Shown piece by piece: positions 47,421-58,003 of a stretch of 64,000 nt of DNA. Numbering within the stretch: the stretch's first letter is position 1; every line of letters begins with the position of its first letter. The notes under the pieces were generated by a model, which was given only the letters and a program-made list of their open reading frames with translations, did not search any database and was not told the origin of the DNA. A program made the translations under genes and the position numbers. Source of the DNA: Azolla caroliniana (taxonomy: Eukaryota > Polypodiophyta); NCBI GenBank assembly GCA_043228905.1, contig JBHGNT010000015.1, positions 2,108,001-2,172,000 on the forward strand, read 5' to 3'.

Positions 47421-48329
47421 ATGAGGGGGTCGGATCTTGCAGAGGCCATGGCTTCGGCCGTGGACCGGATAGTGAGCACGCGCGAGGGTACCGTCACCCT
47501 TGACAGGGCTATTGAGGCAATCGTCGGTATGATCGGCCGGTTCAGTGGAAAGGATGCCACGAGTTATTTGGCGTCCTACCGGGTGGAGATGTTGATGAGG
47601 GATATTCCGGAAGAGAGGCGTCTTGCCGGATTCCCTCGAGTGGCGATGCCGGGCATCCATGCGGAGGTGCTCGAGGTCTGGGCAGAGAGCCGGACCTGGG
47701 AGGAGTTCGAAGGACGGCTCCTGGAGAAATACGAGCTGGATGACGCGCTTCGACTTTCGAAGCGGCGCTTCATGGAGTGGGTGGAGTCCCCCAACAAAGG
47801 AAGAAATGCGTCGATACTCCTCCGGGAGTTTGAGGAACGCTTTGTGTGCCTTTCGGCGCTCGACAGGACCGTTCTGGACACAAGTCGTGTCCTACTGTTT
47901 GTCAAATCGGCTGACGCACGGGATCGGGGGCAAGTGGGCTCCTTACTGGAAACCAAAGACGTGTTGACGGCCGACTGGGCCGCGGTAAAAAGAGTCTGCG
48001 GCCGTTTTGACAAATGGTGGGAGTGGGCTGATACAGGGGCGACCGGGGTGGGACCTGTCGCAGCAAGGAAGCTCGAACCGATACCACAGGCGCGAAGGGA
48101 AGAGACCTGGGAGTGGCTCGAAACTGGTTTGGCTTCGACCGGCGTAGTCAGAGGCTCGTCCGGGGGAACAGCTTTGGAGGAGTTGACACGAGCGGTAAAG
48201 GATCTCCAGATCACCCAGGCTCGAAAGGAAGGCGGCGATCAGGCTCGTGACCGACGGCCTCCGGCAGGAAATAGGTGCATGTGGTGCGACGAGGTCGACC
48301 ACATCCGGAAAGACTGCCGGAGGCTTTGA
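47421..48329 (+). CDS. G2 Gag
   Basis: 302 codons from the first ATG (MRGSDLAEAMAS); the frame is open back into the primer site but without an earlier ATG. The capsid-like region has WEEFEGRLLEKYELDDALRLSKRRFMEWV, the retrotransposon-gag pattern, and the C-terminal zinc knuckle is CMWCDEVDHIRKDC (CX2CX4HX4C). It forms the particle and binds RNA. The frame ends in TGA shortly after the knuckle. The next ORF opens about 70 nt later in the -1 frame, so how Gag is linked to protease is unclear; this copy may have decayed there. Confidence 0.85.
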   Translation: MRGSDLAEAMASAVDRIVSTREGTVTLDRAIEAIVGMIGRFSGKDATSYLASYRVEMLMRDIPEERRLAGFPRVAMPGIHAEVLEVWAESRTWEEFEGRLLEKYELDDALRLSKRRFMEWVESPNKGRNASILLREFEERFVCLSALDRTVLDTSRVLLFVKSADARDRGQVGSLLETKDVLTADWAAVKRVCGRFDKWWEWADTGATGVGPVAARKLEPIPQARREETWEWLETGLASTGVVRGSSGGTALEELTRAVKDLQITQARKEGGDQARDRRPPAGNRCMWCDEVDHIRKDCRRL

Positions 48330-48397
48330 GAAGCCGGGCAGTGTACCTGTGGGAAGGTCGGGTGCACGCCAGTGATACCCGGAGGGCCCTGAACTGA

Positions 48398-49537
48398 AAT
48401 GAGGGGCGAGGAGGAATGAAAAGGCTGATGGAAGAGGCGGCGGCCCGGCACGCGGAGACCGTCCACTACTCAGTGTCAGCCGGTATTCGGGTCGGAGGCA
48501 GTGAAGCCCGGAAGGAGAGCAAAGCCGGGTTCTGGCCGACGGTGTTGGAAGGCCTCGCCGGTGCCCGACTAAAGAGAGACGAGGCGGACCGTGCAGAGAA
48601 ACGGGTCCAGGAGGTAACCGGGTGGAGTGACCCGGTCGAAGAAAAGACGGGTTTCGTCGAAGCAGCTTGCCAGAACTACGAGGCTCTGGTTGAAGACAAA
48701 CGGGTAGGTAAAACCAGAGGGGCCAGACCCTCGCAGAGATACGAAACCCGATTCGGGCCGAAACGGAACGAGGCTGGTGAGTCCAGTGCCCAGGATAACC
48801 ACAAGAAGGGCGGATACCGTTTGGGCACGGAGATCGAAAGGACCACGGACCTACGAAAGGTCCTAGAAGAACGAATCCTTGACAGCAAAGTGGAACTGTC
48901 GTTGCGGGAGGTGCTCGGAATCGCCAAGAAGGAGTTCCACGACTCCATCGTGGACTTGGTGAAGAGGAAGAGGCTGTCGATGGAGACAGAACCGGAAAGG
49001 CTGGTGGAGGTGCGGACGGCACACATAGAGGACATGGCGGTGGAAGACGAGTGGGCGGAGAGCCACTATTCAAGGCCACAGTGGGCCCGGGCGACCACGG
49101 AAACCCCGGTGAAGATCGGAGATGTTCAGGAACCGGTGGTGGCGTTGGTGGACCACGGTTCGGAAATAAACCTGATGTCCATGGACTTCTACAAGAAGGG
49201 GAAATGGCCGATCAACACTAAGCACGGGTGGAAGATACGGGCGGCGACGCACGCCACCGAGGAACTACACGGGGCCTGACCAAATGTGCGAGTCAAGATC
49301 GGCGACGTCGAGATAGACCAACACTTCTTTGTGCAGGAGACGTCCTCGCACCCGGTCATACTGGGAGAACCGTACATTACGGCAGTGCGAATGGAGACCA
49401 AGGTGCTGGACAACGGGTCGGCTTACGCGAGGGTCAAGAGTCAGGACGGGCGTCAATCGGTCCAGTTCTTGATGGTGCGACCGAACCACGAGCGAAACCG
49501 CGAGTCCCTCGGTGGCGAGAACCGAGAGGATTTTTAG
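48398..49537 (+). pseudogene. G2 protease ORF
   Basis: Frame open from 48398, first ATG 48416. The first 200 residues are charged and unrecognised. The aspartic protease follows with ALVDHGSEINLMS; the active site reads D-H-G-S rather than the usual D-T/S-G, and G3 has the same motif, so it is a family trait. A TGA at 49277-49279 interrupts this copy (G3 has TGC, Cys). The ORF ends ENREDF-TAG, overlapping RT in the -1 frame at a GGATTTT heptamer. Confidence 0.8.
49528..49534 (+). promoter_or_regulatory. Candidate -1 frameshift heptamer (G2)
   Basis: G GAT TTT, directly before TAG (49535-49537) in the protease frame. RT continues in the -1 frame (LERAAKAW). The pattern matches G-GAU-UUA, known as a retroviral pro-pol frameshift site. 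A GTGGGG/CCCCAC stem can form downstream (49554-49559 with 49588-49593). G3 has the same heptamer, stop and stem. Confidence 0.65.
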
Positions 49538-52357
49538 AGAGGGCTGCCAAGGCGTGGGGCCGCGACAGTACGGACATTCCGGGAAAACCCCACAAATGTA
49601 CGATAGAGGCGAAACTGAAGAAACCTTGTACCATAAGTAGGAAGTTTTGTTTCTCCGACAACGGAGGGTGTACGATAGTCGGCATCGTTGGCCGAGAAAA
49701 GACAAGGGCGGAAGAGCGACTTTGGGTGTGCGGAGTTCTCGGGCCCAGCGAGGAAATCAACGGTGCCGTGGAGGCGGTCTCCTTCGACGACACCTTGGGA
49801 ATACTGCGAGAGGTGGCCGTAGAGGGCCTTAAAGAGGACCGGACGATACCGGTTTGTTCAGAAGAGATGTACGAAGTCATCGCGGACTTCAGTCGAGGGC
49901 TCGAGTTGGATCGGACGGCCCGGGTTAACACGAAGTACAAGACTGTGGACCGGAAGGTAAGGCCAGTCGCGGCACCCTTACCGGAGGGCAGCGAGTTGCG
50001 AATCAAGGGGGTCGCGTCAGACCCCAGTTTACGAGATCCGGCCTGCATAGGACACACCTTCACTGATAGAACGCTACGGGAGCTCAAAGTTGGTGGGGGC
50101 GGGTTCCTACTGCCGGCGGAAGAAGACCGGTTTCGGAGAATACTCGAAAGGCACGGGAAAGCCTTCGCATTCTCACCGGAAGAGATCAGGCGCGTAGACC
50201 CGACAGTCGTGAAGCCGATGGTGATATTCACGGTACCGCATGTGCCGTGGAATCTCAAACCAATTCCGGTACCGAGAGCTCTCATCCCGGAGCTGATGGA
50301 GCTGTTGAGGTAGAAAGTCGATATGGGCATCCTCGAACCATCGAGTGCCCCGTACTCGAACCGGTGGTTTACCGTACCAAAGAAGAACGGGACGTTGCGC
50401 TTCATTCAAGACCTGCAACCGGTCAACAGAGTGACCATTCGGAACGCAGGAATCAGACCAACAATAGACGAGTTTGCGGAGGCCTTCGCCGGAAGGTCGA
50501 TCTACTCGATCAGTGATCTGTACTCGGGGTACGATCAATTCCAACTAGCCGTAGAGAGCAAAGACATTACGACGATGCGGACTCCTCTCGGCCTAGTGCG
50601 GATGTGTACCCTGCCACAAGGAGGGACGAACTCGGTGGCTCACATGGTGAATGCGATGAACAACGTGCTTAGGGATTGTATCCCGGACATCACCATGCCA
50701 TTCTTGGACGACATCCCGATCAAGGGATGTCCGGTGGAGGAAAAGGACGAAACGATCGGACCGGACGGATGCCGGAGATTCGTGGCGACACACATTGACG
50801 ACTACGAGAGGGTGCTGCAGAGGCTAGAGGACGCGAGGCTAACCTTCTCCGGGGAGAAATCGGCCTTCGGGCAATCAGAGATCATGGTCGTCGGACATCT
50901 ATGCGGACCGTATGGCCGGAAACCGTCTCCGGCTAAGGTGGAAGCCATCTCCGCAATGAAGCCCGACTGTTACTCGGTCACGGAGGTACGGAGTTTCTTA
51001 GGAGCATGCGCGTTCTACCACATATGGATCCCGCAGTACGCCCACGTTGCCGAGCCGCTATACGTGTTGCTAAAAAGGGGGCGAAAATTCGAGTTGCGAG
51101 ACGAGCATACGGAGTCGGTCCGAAAGATGAAGGAGGCTCTTGCTGCAGCTCCGGCACTCCGGAAGGCTGTCTATGAGAAAGGCACTCCCATCTACATAAC
51201 GGTAGATACAAGTCCGACTGGGATCGGATGGGTCATCAACAAGGAAGATGAGGACGGTATTCGGTTCCCAATCCGGTTCGGCGCGAAGGTCCTCAGCGAG
51301 CGACAACGAGGATACGCCCAGGTTAAACGCGAACTCTGGGGTATCGTTTCGGCGGTGAAGGCCGATAAAGACTATCTGATCGGGACAGAGGTGATTATCG
51401 AGACAGACTGCCTGCCGATTCTCGGCATGGTTTCCGGATGCGCAACCCCGGACCTGGCAATGCTCAGGTGGATGGCGTACATGAAGTCCCTGGATCCGGA
51501 AATACGACACATTTCCAGGAAAGACAATGCCATGCCCGACATGCTTTCGAGGGCGCGATTCGACGACGAGGACGGCATGGTTTCGGAGGACGAGGAAGTC
51601 GCCGTAGACTTCTTCGAGGCGCCCTACGTAACAACCGAGGGAGGGAGCACTCCGGCGCTTAAAGATTTCGACGAGGGCAAGTACAATGGGGAGTGGCTGC
51701 AGATTGGGGGATTCTTAAGGACGATGACGCCGGACGCGTCATGGACAAAGGACGAGGCCAACCGGATCTGGAACAAAGCGTACCGATTCTTTCTCCGGAA
51801 CGGATACTTGTGGAAGCACCCGAAGAAGAGAAATGGCATCCCGCTCCGAGTAGTGGCGATGGAGGAGGAACAGGAGGAGTTGCTGGAGGCTGGAGGACGT
51901 GGAACAAGTGGCGGAGAGACTTCCGACGGCGAGGATGCAGAACAAAGCCCGGTTCGACCGAACGCACCGGCTCCGACCAAAGAAAATCGAGGAAGGCGAC
52001 TGGGTGCTAGTCTACCACAGCAGCCTCCACAACCAACACCGGGCAACACGGAAGTTTGCAAAGCGGTGGTTCGGGCCTTACGTGGTAACAAGCGCCAACG
52101 ACAACGGGACGTATCATCTGGCGGAACTCGACGATACGAGGATGGCGATACCGGTAGCAGGGAAGCGGATCAAAGCGTTCAAAAAGCGCCACGACGGCGA
52201 ACTAGATCTAAGAGGCCTGGACAGCGACGACGAACAGTCCGAAACGGAGGACGAACCGATGAACGAGGAACCGGAACCCGGACCGGTTTTCTCCAACCAG
52301 AACCCAATTTTGGCACATACCGGTGGATGCGCGGTTAGGTGGGGGCGGATGTCATGA
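49535..52357 (+). pseudogene. G2 pol: RT, RNase H, integrase C-terminus
   Basis: The -1 frame carries RT (FTVPKKNGTLRFIQDLQ, SDLYSGYDQFQLAV, MCTLPQGGTNS, catalytic FLDDI at 50701-50715, FLGACAFYHIWIP), then RNase H (ITVDTSPTGIGWV, KRELWGI, ETDCLPILG, RKDNAMPDMLSRA). A TAG at 50311-50313 replaces the CAG (Gln) of G3. Near 51880 the frame changes at a ctggagg repeat, and the integrase HHCC and core are missing. The C-terminal GDWVLVY...FGPYVV (GPY/F) segment resumes at about 51899. The terminal TGA (52355-52357) lies inside the 3' LTR. RT and motif spacing resemble a Ty3 lineage common in fungi. Confidence 0.88.
52337..52349 (+). promoter_or_regulatory. G2 polypurine tract
   Basis: aggtgggggcgga immediately before the 3' LTR TG; identical in G3 (minus strand, 58652-58664). 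Codes for the last residues of pol. Confidence 0.85.
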
Positions 52358-52395
52358 AGAAAACCGTCCCTTAGAGCAATCCGTGCATAGCGCGC

Positions 52396-52567
52396 TGTCG
52401 CGTTGTTACGCGCGTGCGTGGAGAAAGGCGGGACTACGGGGGTCTTGGACTAGGGAGCGACGGAGCGTAGGAAGCCGCACTTCACCATTTCTGGGCACCC
52501 CTGAAACGAACCGGAAGCAGCCGAAGGGAGAGAGGGAGTGAGAGAGCGTGCTTGACACCGACTCACG

Positions 52568-52615
<48 letters not shown>

Positions 52616-53181
52616 CGCACGCACACACGCCCTCTTGTACAGGAAACGCAGGGAAGGAGGGGAGCACCCGACACCAACAAGACGCCAATATACACAGACA
52701 GACGCAAACGTATATATATATATATAAGAAGAATACACTCCCGGCTTCGATCCGGACCAGGATAGTTTACAACAGCCGTTTGCTGTCAAGCCACCGTTGG
52801 GGAGCTCTCGGGCTCGTCGCGCCGAGCGGGGTCTTGCACAGGAGATAAGCTGCAGCCAAACCTAAATGAACACGAAGGGGAAGAGGAAGAAGCCGAAGAA
52901 ACCTAACCCTAAACCTACCGGTATACCCTCTAATCCAAAATGGGCAACCCTTTTACAAAGGGCGTTCCCTCCCTTTTATAGAACAAGGAGAGGGATGCGT
53001 TACAATGTGGGACAAATCCCAACTTGCATGGGATCGTCTGTCTCGACTTGACTACTCTTCGGCGCCATAAAGGCGCCCTCGATATTCACACCAGATATAC
53101 ATGGGTACGTACACACGCTGCACCCCGCCAATGTAGACAATGTTTCCCGGTTTTCGCCTATCGCCGAAATTCTTCACGACA
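52396..53181 (-). repeat. G4 3' LTR
   Basis: 786 bp; includes an AC run (about 52567-52627) and a TA run, and a minus-strand TATA (reverse of ttttata, about 52974). Nearly the same sequence as 56517-57289. Confidence 0.92.
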
Positions 53182-55100
53182 TCTGCCCCCACCTAACTGC
53201 ACGTCCACCGGTACGTGCCAATCTGGTTGAAGGGTGAGAGATTTCGGCCGGTGAGAAACTGGTCTCCCGTGATCTGCATCTCGGCTCGCAGCCGGTTTGA
53301 TCCGGCGGCTTCGAGTCTTCCTTCGCACTCGTCTCCCCGTAGGCTCATTCGACCCGTCGATGGGTCCTTTGCCGCGATCTCCGTAGCACGCGTTCTTCCG
53401 TTGGCCCTTGTTCGGCCGTATGAACGCCCCGCTTCCCGCCGTATGCCCGATGTCCTCCGTTAGAGGAATGCCTGTGGCAGCCCGCTTGGCCTCCATTGTC
53501 GAATCGTGATGTCCCGATGGTGTTTCGCGTCGCCTTCGTCCTTCCGCCGCCACCTTCCTTCTCCATGGTCTTATGTCGCTGCGTCGGCTCGAACCGCCAT
53601 GGTCTCCGGAACGGTGTGGAAGATCCCTTTCCGGCTTTCTCCGCGCATCGCTGTTCACCCTCATATCGGTGTCCTTTGCATCCGAGGAACACCCCGTAGT
53701 AGCCCGCTTGGCCCTTCCCGTCATCGTGCTGCTGAAACAGGTCCTGGGTCTTTCGCTTGCTGTCGTCCCCTTGCCCCCACCAGCTTGTCACCCCGGCTTG
53801 CCGTGTCAGTCTTTGTTACTTCGATGGAGTTACCGAGATCTACGAAGCGAGTGTGGAGGATCCTCCTCCGGCCTCTCTTGCCGTCCTGGTTCTGACCCTG
53901 TGCAGTCCACTAGGTGCTTGTCACCTCGTTCCCGACACCTCCCTTGTGCCGTCTTCCACTTCCTTCGTTCGGCCCCGCCCGCGCCGAACACCGTCCCGTA
54001 GTCACGCTTCGATCCGGCCCGTGATGGCCACTCGCGAGACTCTTGTTCTATCCAAGGTGTGCCTTTCCGGCCTGACACACCTCCCCGTGTTCACCCCTAT
54101 CGGCTCCTTCCGATACCTCGTGTCGTCGGGTCCCGTTCCCTGCCGCCACCGTCCTCCCTCGGTCTCACGTTGCCACGTTGGCCGAACTGTCGGAGTCTCT
54201 GGATCAGTGTGAGGGTCTCGTAGGACCGGACTCCATTTTCTATGCTTGCTGTAAGTCGGGTGACTTTTGTTTGAGTCCCTCCCGGACTCTCCTCGTGTCT
54301 TACGCGTAGCCGGGTCCCGTTTCTCGCCGTCACCTTCCTTCTCCCTCTGTCTTACGTGCCACGTTGGCCGAACAGCCGGGGTCTCCGGAACCGGTGTGGG
54401 GATCCCGTAGGACCGGTCTTCCTTACGCCCATTGTCTTCGTCACCTCACCGCCACTGTTAGTATCTTGGTCTTACGTCGACCGCGTTGCCGACTGCCGAA
54501 GTCTCCAGATCCGGTGTGAAGGATCCTCCGTAGACTTTCCATCCTTAGCCCTTGCCTTCGTCACCTCGCCGCCACCGTCAGTATCTTGGTCTTACGTCGA
54601 CCGCGTTGCCGACTGCCGAAGTCTCTAGAACCGGTGTGAAGGATCCTCCGTAGGCGTTCGTCGCCTTGTCTTCCCGACCCTGTCCCGGGTCGTCCATTCT
54701 CGCATGCCGAGAGGGCGGTTTACTCCGCACCCTCTCCCGTGGTACCGACATACCGTGTCCTCGGCCTCTTTGTAGGCCGGCTATCTTCCTCCCTCCCAGA
54801 ATGGTCATTCGGGAGTCCGCTCCGCCCGGTTCTCGTCGGGTCCGTTCGTCTTTCTCCGGATTGCCGAGTCCCGTTCTCCTGTCGCCACCGTCTCTCGTAC
54901 AGGACTTACGCAGGCACTCGGGCCTGCAGCCGGATCAGTGTAAGGAATCCCATAGGACCGGCTTTCATTCTCTTTCCAATCTCGACCTTCGCCCGGTCGG
55001 TCTTTCTCCCCATGTAAAAGAGGGCGGCTCGTCCCGCACCCCCTTCCGTATCGGCACTTTCATGCCGACTCCGGCCCCGATCGAACGATCCACGACCGGA
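53182..55100. other. G4 internal non-coding repeats
   Basis: GC-rich, no pol. A motif like gtctccggaaccggtgtgaaggatcc recurs with degenerate copies from about 53600 to 54940. At 54383, 54498 and 54613 the period is exactly 115 bp, and each copy begins with a cttcgtcacctc...tcttacgtcgacc segment. ORFs in this stretch on both strands follow the repeat and are not supported as genes. Confidence 0.65.
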
Positions 55101-56479
55101 TCACGGTCCACCCGTATCGGAATGCCGATCGTCCCGTGCCGCGTCCGCCCTCGGCCTCCTCACAGGCCGTTTCCCATCCATTTTCGTTGGCATCGTGCCA
55201 AGACTCCTCGGTACCGCCATCCATCTCCTCGGTCTTACATGGGCATACAGGCCCGAATGCCGAGTTCTCCGGAATCGGGTCCGTGGGCTTTCGTCCGTTC
55301 CTTCCCCATATCGTCTCGCAGGTGATTCTTGGCCTTTCGCCACTGCCTTCCTCCGCTTGGACTCACGTGGGCACTCGGGCCCGACTACCATTGTCTCGGG
55401 AGCAAGTGTGGGAAGACACAAAGAATCGCCCGTCCGTTTTACGCCCTTGTCTGTAGCCACCGACTCTTCGTGTTCGGCGGTTGTCTTCTTACCGATTGCA
55501 CAAGCCCCGTCTGGGCCTTCTTCTCCAATGACCGGGATCTCGGGCTGACACGCCCGAGACTGCTGGTCCCAACCTTCCGGTTCCGCGATCGGTATCTCGG
55601 CCTCGTCCTTGGCCGTTCTATCTCCGCAAGTCGAGAGGGTGGCTCGTCTCGTGCCCTCTCCCGTGGTACCGTGGTACCCTTCATTTTCGGCCTCCTCATC
55701 CTCCGATCGCCTCCGACCCGACTCCATAATAAGCCCTTCTTCGGCTTCGATTTTCCCCTCTTCCTTGAGCATCTCTTTGAGTGCTGCGTACGCCTCCGCA
55801 ATCCTGGCCCCAACGCCGACCCTTGCCGACTCTCTTTGCCGTTCGGCCTCTTCCCGCTGTGATGGCACGCCGTCACGTACCTTCCTCTTAGCCTTCTCGG
55901 CTCGCTCGTTGTCTAACCTTTGGCACACCCTTCCGACCTTCGACCAGTCCTCCGTAAGCCCATTCGCTCCATCATCGTCTTCGAGCTCTACCTGACGAAC
56001 AAAGGGACTTTGTTCGACCCCACCAAACCTTGTTCCCGCTCTGGGAGCCGAGCAAGTCGTCGCTCGAAGTCCCGGAACGCCTTCATCGCACCCCAGTGGG
56101 TCTTTGCCGATGCTACCCACTGGTCGAAGTGGTGCCGTCCCCGGTTCTTCCGCCGTCCTCCGTATGCCTTCAGGAGCGCCTCTTCGAAGGCCTCCCACGA
56201 ACCATGAGCCTCACGGAGCTCGATTACTTCCGCATGCATCCGGACAGCTACGACCCGGCAGAAGAACTCCAGCCTCAACGACTCATCTACGCCATGCTCT
56301 TCCATTTCCGCATTGTAGGCTTCCAAGTAAGATGGGACTTTGTCCCCGTTGAAACGGCCGACTCTTTCGACCACTCGCTCAGCCGCTTGTTGCGCTGCTT
56401 CTCGCCTCATCACCACTCGTGCCGACTCCAACACCACTTCGGCCACCATCTCCGCAAGGTCGTCGCCTTCCGACTCCAT
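55101..56479 (-). pseudogene. G4 gag remnant
   Basis: Starts MESEGDDLAEMV at 56479, shortly after the primer site. Its order VGRFNGDKVPSYLEAY, SWEAFEEALLKAYG and FERRLARLP aligns with G2 Gag. The frame ends in TAG at 55988 and a shifted frame continues through LTEDWSKVGRVCQRLDNE to an acidic, Arg-rich tail without a clear zinc knuckle. Confidence 0.8.
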
Positions 56480-56494
56480 CCCCCCTTGCCGCCT

Positions 56495-56512
56495 TTCACG
56501 TCGGGTTCACCA
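56495..56512 (-). promoter_or_regulatory. G4 primer-binding site (tRNA-Trp-like)
   Basis: Minus strand tggtgaacccgacgtgaa, four bases after the 5' LTR. Confidence 0.75.
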
Positions 56513-56516
56513 AATA

Positions 56517-57289
56517 TGTTGGGTTGTTACGCGCGTGCGTGGAGAAAGGCGGGACCACGAGGGTCTTGGACTAGGGAGCGACGGAGCGTAGGAAGTCGCA
56601 CTTCACCGTTTTTGGGCACCCCTGAAACGGACCGGAAGCAGCCGACGGGAGAGAGGGAGTGAGAGAGCGTGCCTGACACCGACTCACGCGCGCGCACACA
56701 CACGCACACACGCACACACGCACGCACACACGCCCTCTTGTACAGGAAACGTAGGGAAGGAGGGGAGCACCCGACACCAACAAGCCGCCAATATACACAG
56801 ACAAACGCAAACGTATATATATATATATATATATAAGAAGAATACACTCCCGGCTTCGAGCCGGACCAGGATAGTTTACAACAGTCGTCTGCTGTCAAGC
56901 GTCGTCGGGGAGCTCTCGGGCTCGTCGCGCCGAGCGGGGTCTTGCACAGGAGATAAGCTGCAGCCAACCCTAAACGAACATGAAGAGGAAGAGGAAGAAG
57001 CCGAAGAAACCTAACACTAAACCTACCGGTATACCCTCTAATCCAAAATGGGCAACCCTTTCACAAAGGGCGTTCCCTCCCTTTTATAGAACAAGGAGAG
57101 GGATGCGTTACAATGTGGGACAAATCCCGACTTGCATGGGATCGTCTGTCTCGACTTGACTACTCTTCGGCGGCATAAAGGCGCCCTCAATATTCACACC
57201 AAATGTACATGGGTGCGTACACACGCTGCACCCCGCCGATGTAGACAATGTTTCCCGGTTTTCGACTATGGCCGAAATTCTTCACGACA
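56517..57289 (-). repeat. G4 5' LTR
   Basis: 773 bp; as the 3' LTR but with a shorter AC run, a longer TA run, and TGTTGGG in place of TGTCGCG at the plus-strand left end. Confidence 0.92.
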
Positions 57290-58003
57290 GCGCGTGAACT
57301 GGCTCTTCACACGTGCGCGCCCCTTAATGTATATAATAGGGAATTAAGTACAAAGTCATATCCTAGGTAGTTAGATTCGGTAGGTAGGAAGTTAATGGGG
57401 GAAACGACTCCCTTCTTGAAGCTATAAAAGAGAGGGAGAGGCGGGGGGAGAGGGGGATCGCGCATTGAGGAGGACGAACTGCTGTCGGACCGGAACCGAA
57501 CGCTTCTTCTCTGTTTGTTCTCTATTACTCTTCTCTGCAGGTTTTCGGGAGGCTCGCGCTGCTTCGAGGAACGCCCGTGTGCTTCCGGCAGCACCTCCAT
57601 CCTATCTCCTTTCGTGCGCAGACGAACAGGCATCGACATCTGTTCGCCGGCCTGTTCGGTTGTAACCGCTCGCGTGCTCTGTTGTTTTGTGTCATTTGTT
57701 AATATACAAACATTCGTGTCTCTCTGTCTCTGTGTCCATTCGTGTTTTCTGCGTTGACGGGCCGTGTCCTTGTGTTTCTTTGCTCACACGTAACCGGTCG
57801 TCTCTCTCTTTCTCTCTCTCCTCCTATCACCTGCTCTTCGGTTCAAGACCCCGGTGGTCCCGCCTCGTTTCTCCACGCACGCGCGTAGCAACGCGACACC
57901 GTGACAGAAGGCCTCTAGCTGGAAACCGGTGTTTGTGGTGTGACGTGGTCGGCCACATCCGGAAGTACTGCAGGGACTTCGCCGAGGCAATGAGAGCCAT
58001 CGT

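Larger units (their letters stand above)
52396..57289 (-). mobile_element. Non-autonomous Ty3 relative G4
   Basis: Minus-strand element with two long LTRs, tRNA-Trp-like primer site, a broken gag and no protease, RT or integrase. Inserted in the G2 3' LTR with a 4-bp duplication gcgc (52392-52395 and 57290-57293). LTR ends (TGTCGTGAAG, CGCGACA), primer site and gag are related to G2, so it is a likely user of G2-type proteins. The internal 2 kb between gag and the 3' LTR is degenerate repeat. Confidence 0.88.
46726..57898 (+). mobile_element. Ty3/gypsy element G2, near complete
   Basis: 5' LTR 46726-47376, primer site, gag, protease, RT, RNase H, integrase C-terminus, polypurine tract, and 3' LTR (52350-52395 plus 57290-57898) split by G4. 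Flanking ccgt is duplicated (46722-46725 and 57899-57902), a 4-bp target duplication in the gag of the outer element. The integrase zinc finger and catalytic core are missing, so it is not autonomous. Confidence 0.9.
52350..57898 (+). repeat. G2 3' LTR, split by G4
   Basis: 52350-52395 and 57290-57898, together 655 bp, matching the 5' LTR. G4 lies between with gcgc duplicated. Confidence 0.92.
45606..58003 (+). mobile_element. Outer Ty3 element of the G2 family
   Basis: LTR 45606-46297, primer site 46302-46320 and gag pieces 46315-46725 and 57903-58003, split by insertion of G2. The first part of gag is deleted so that the primer site is followed directly by SALDRTVLDTS. The second piece carries the zinc knuckle CLWCDVVGHIRKYC. 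G3 begins at 58004, so no further outer sequence remains. Confidence 0.85.

Noticed and set aside
47943-49079. 378-codon minus-strand ORF over G2 gag/protease
   Set aside because: Shadow of the GC-rich sense frame; the plus strand has zinc knuckle and protease motifs and order.
49434-50405. 323-codon minus-strand ORF over G2 RT (and its mirror at 60780-61604)
   Set aside because: Antisense shadow of conserved RT; the sense protein has catalytic motifs.
53500-55550. Plus-strand ORFs of 100-220 codons in the G4 interior
   Set aside because: Overlap degenerate tandem repeats; no homology pattern; opposite to gag orientation.
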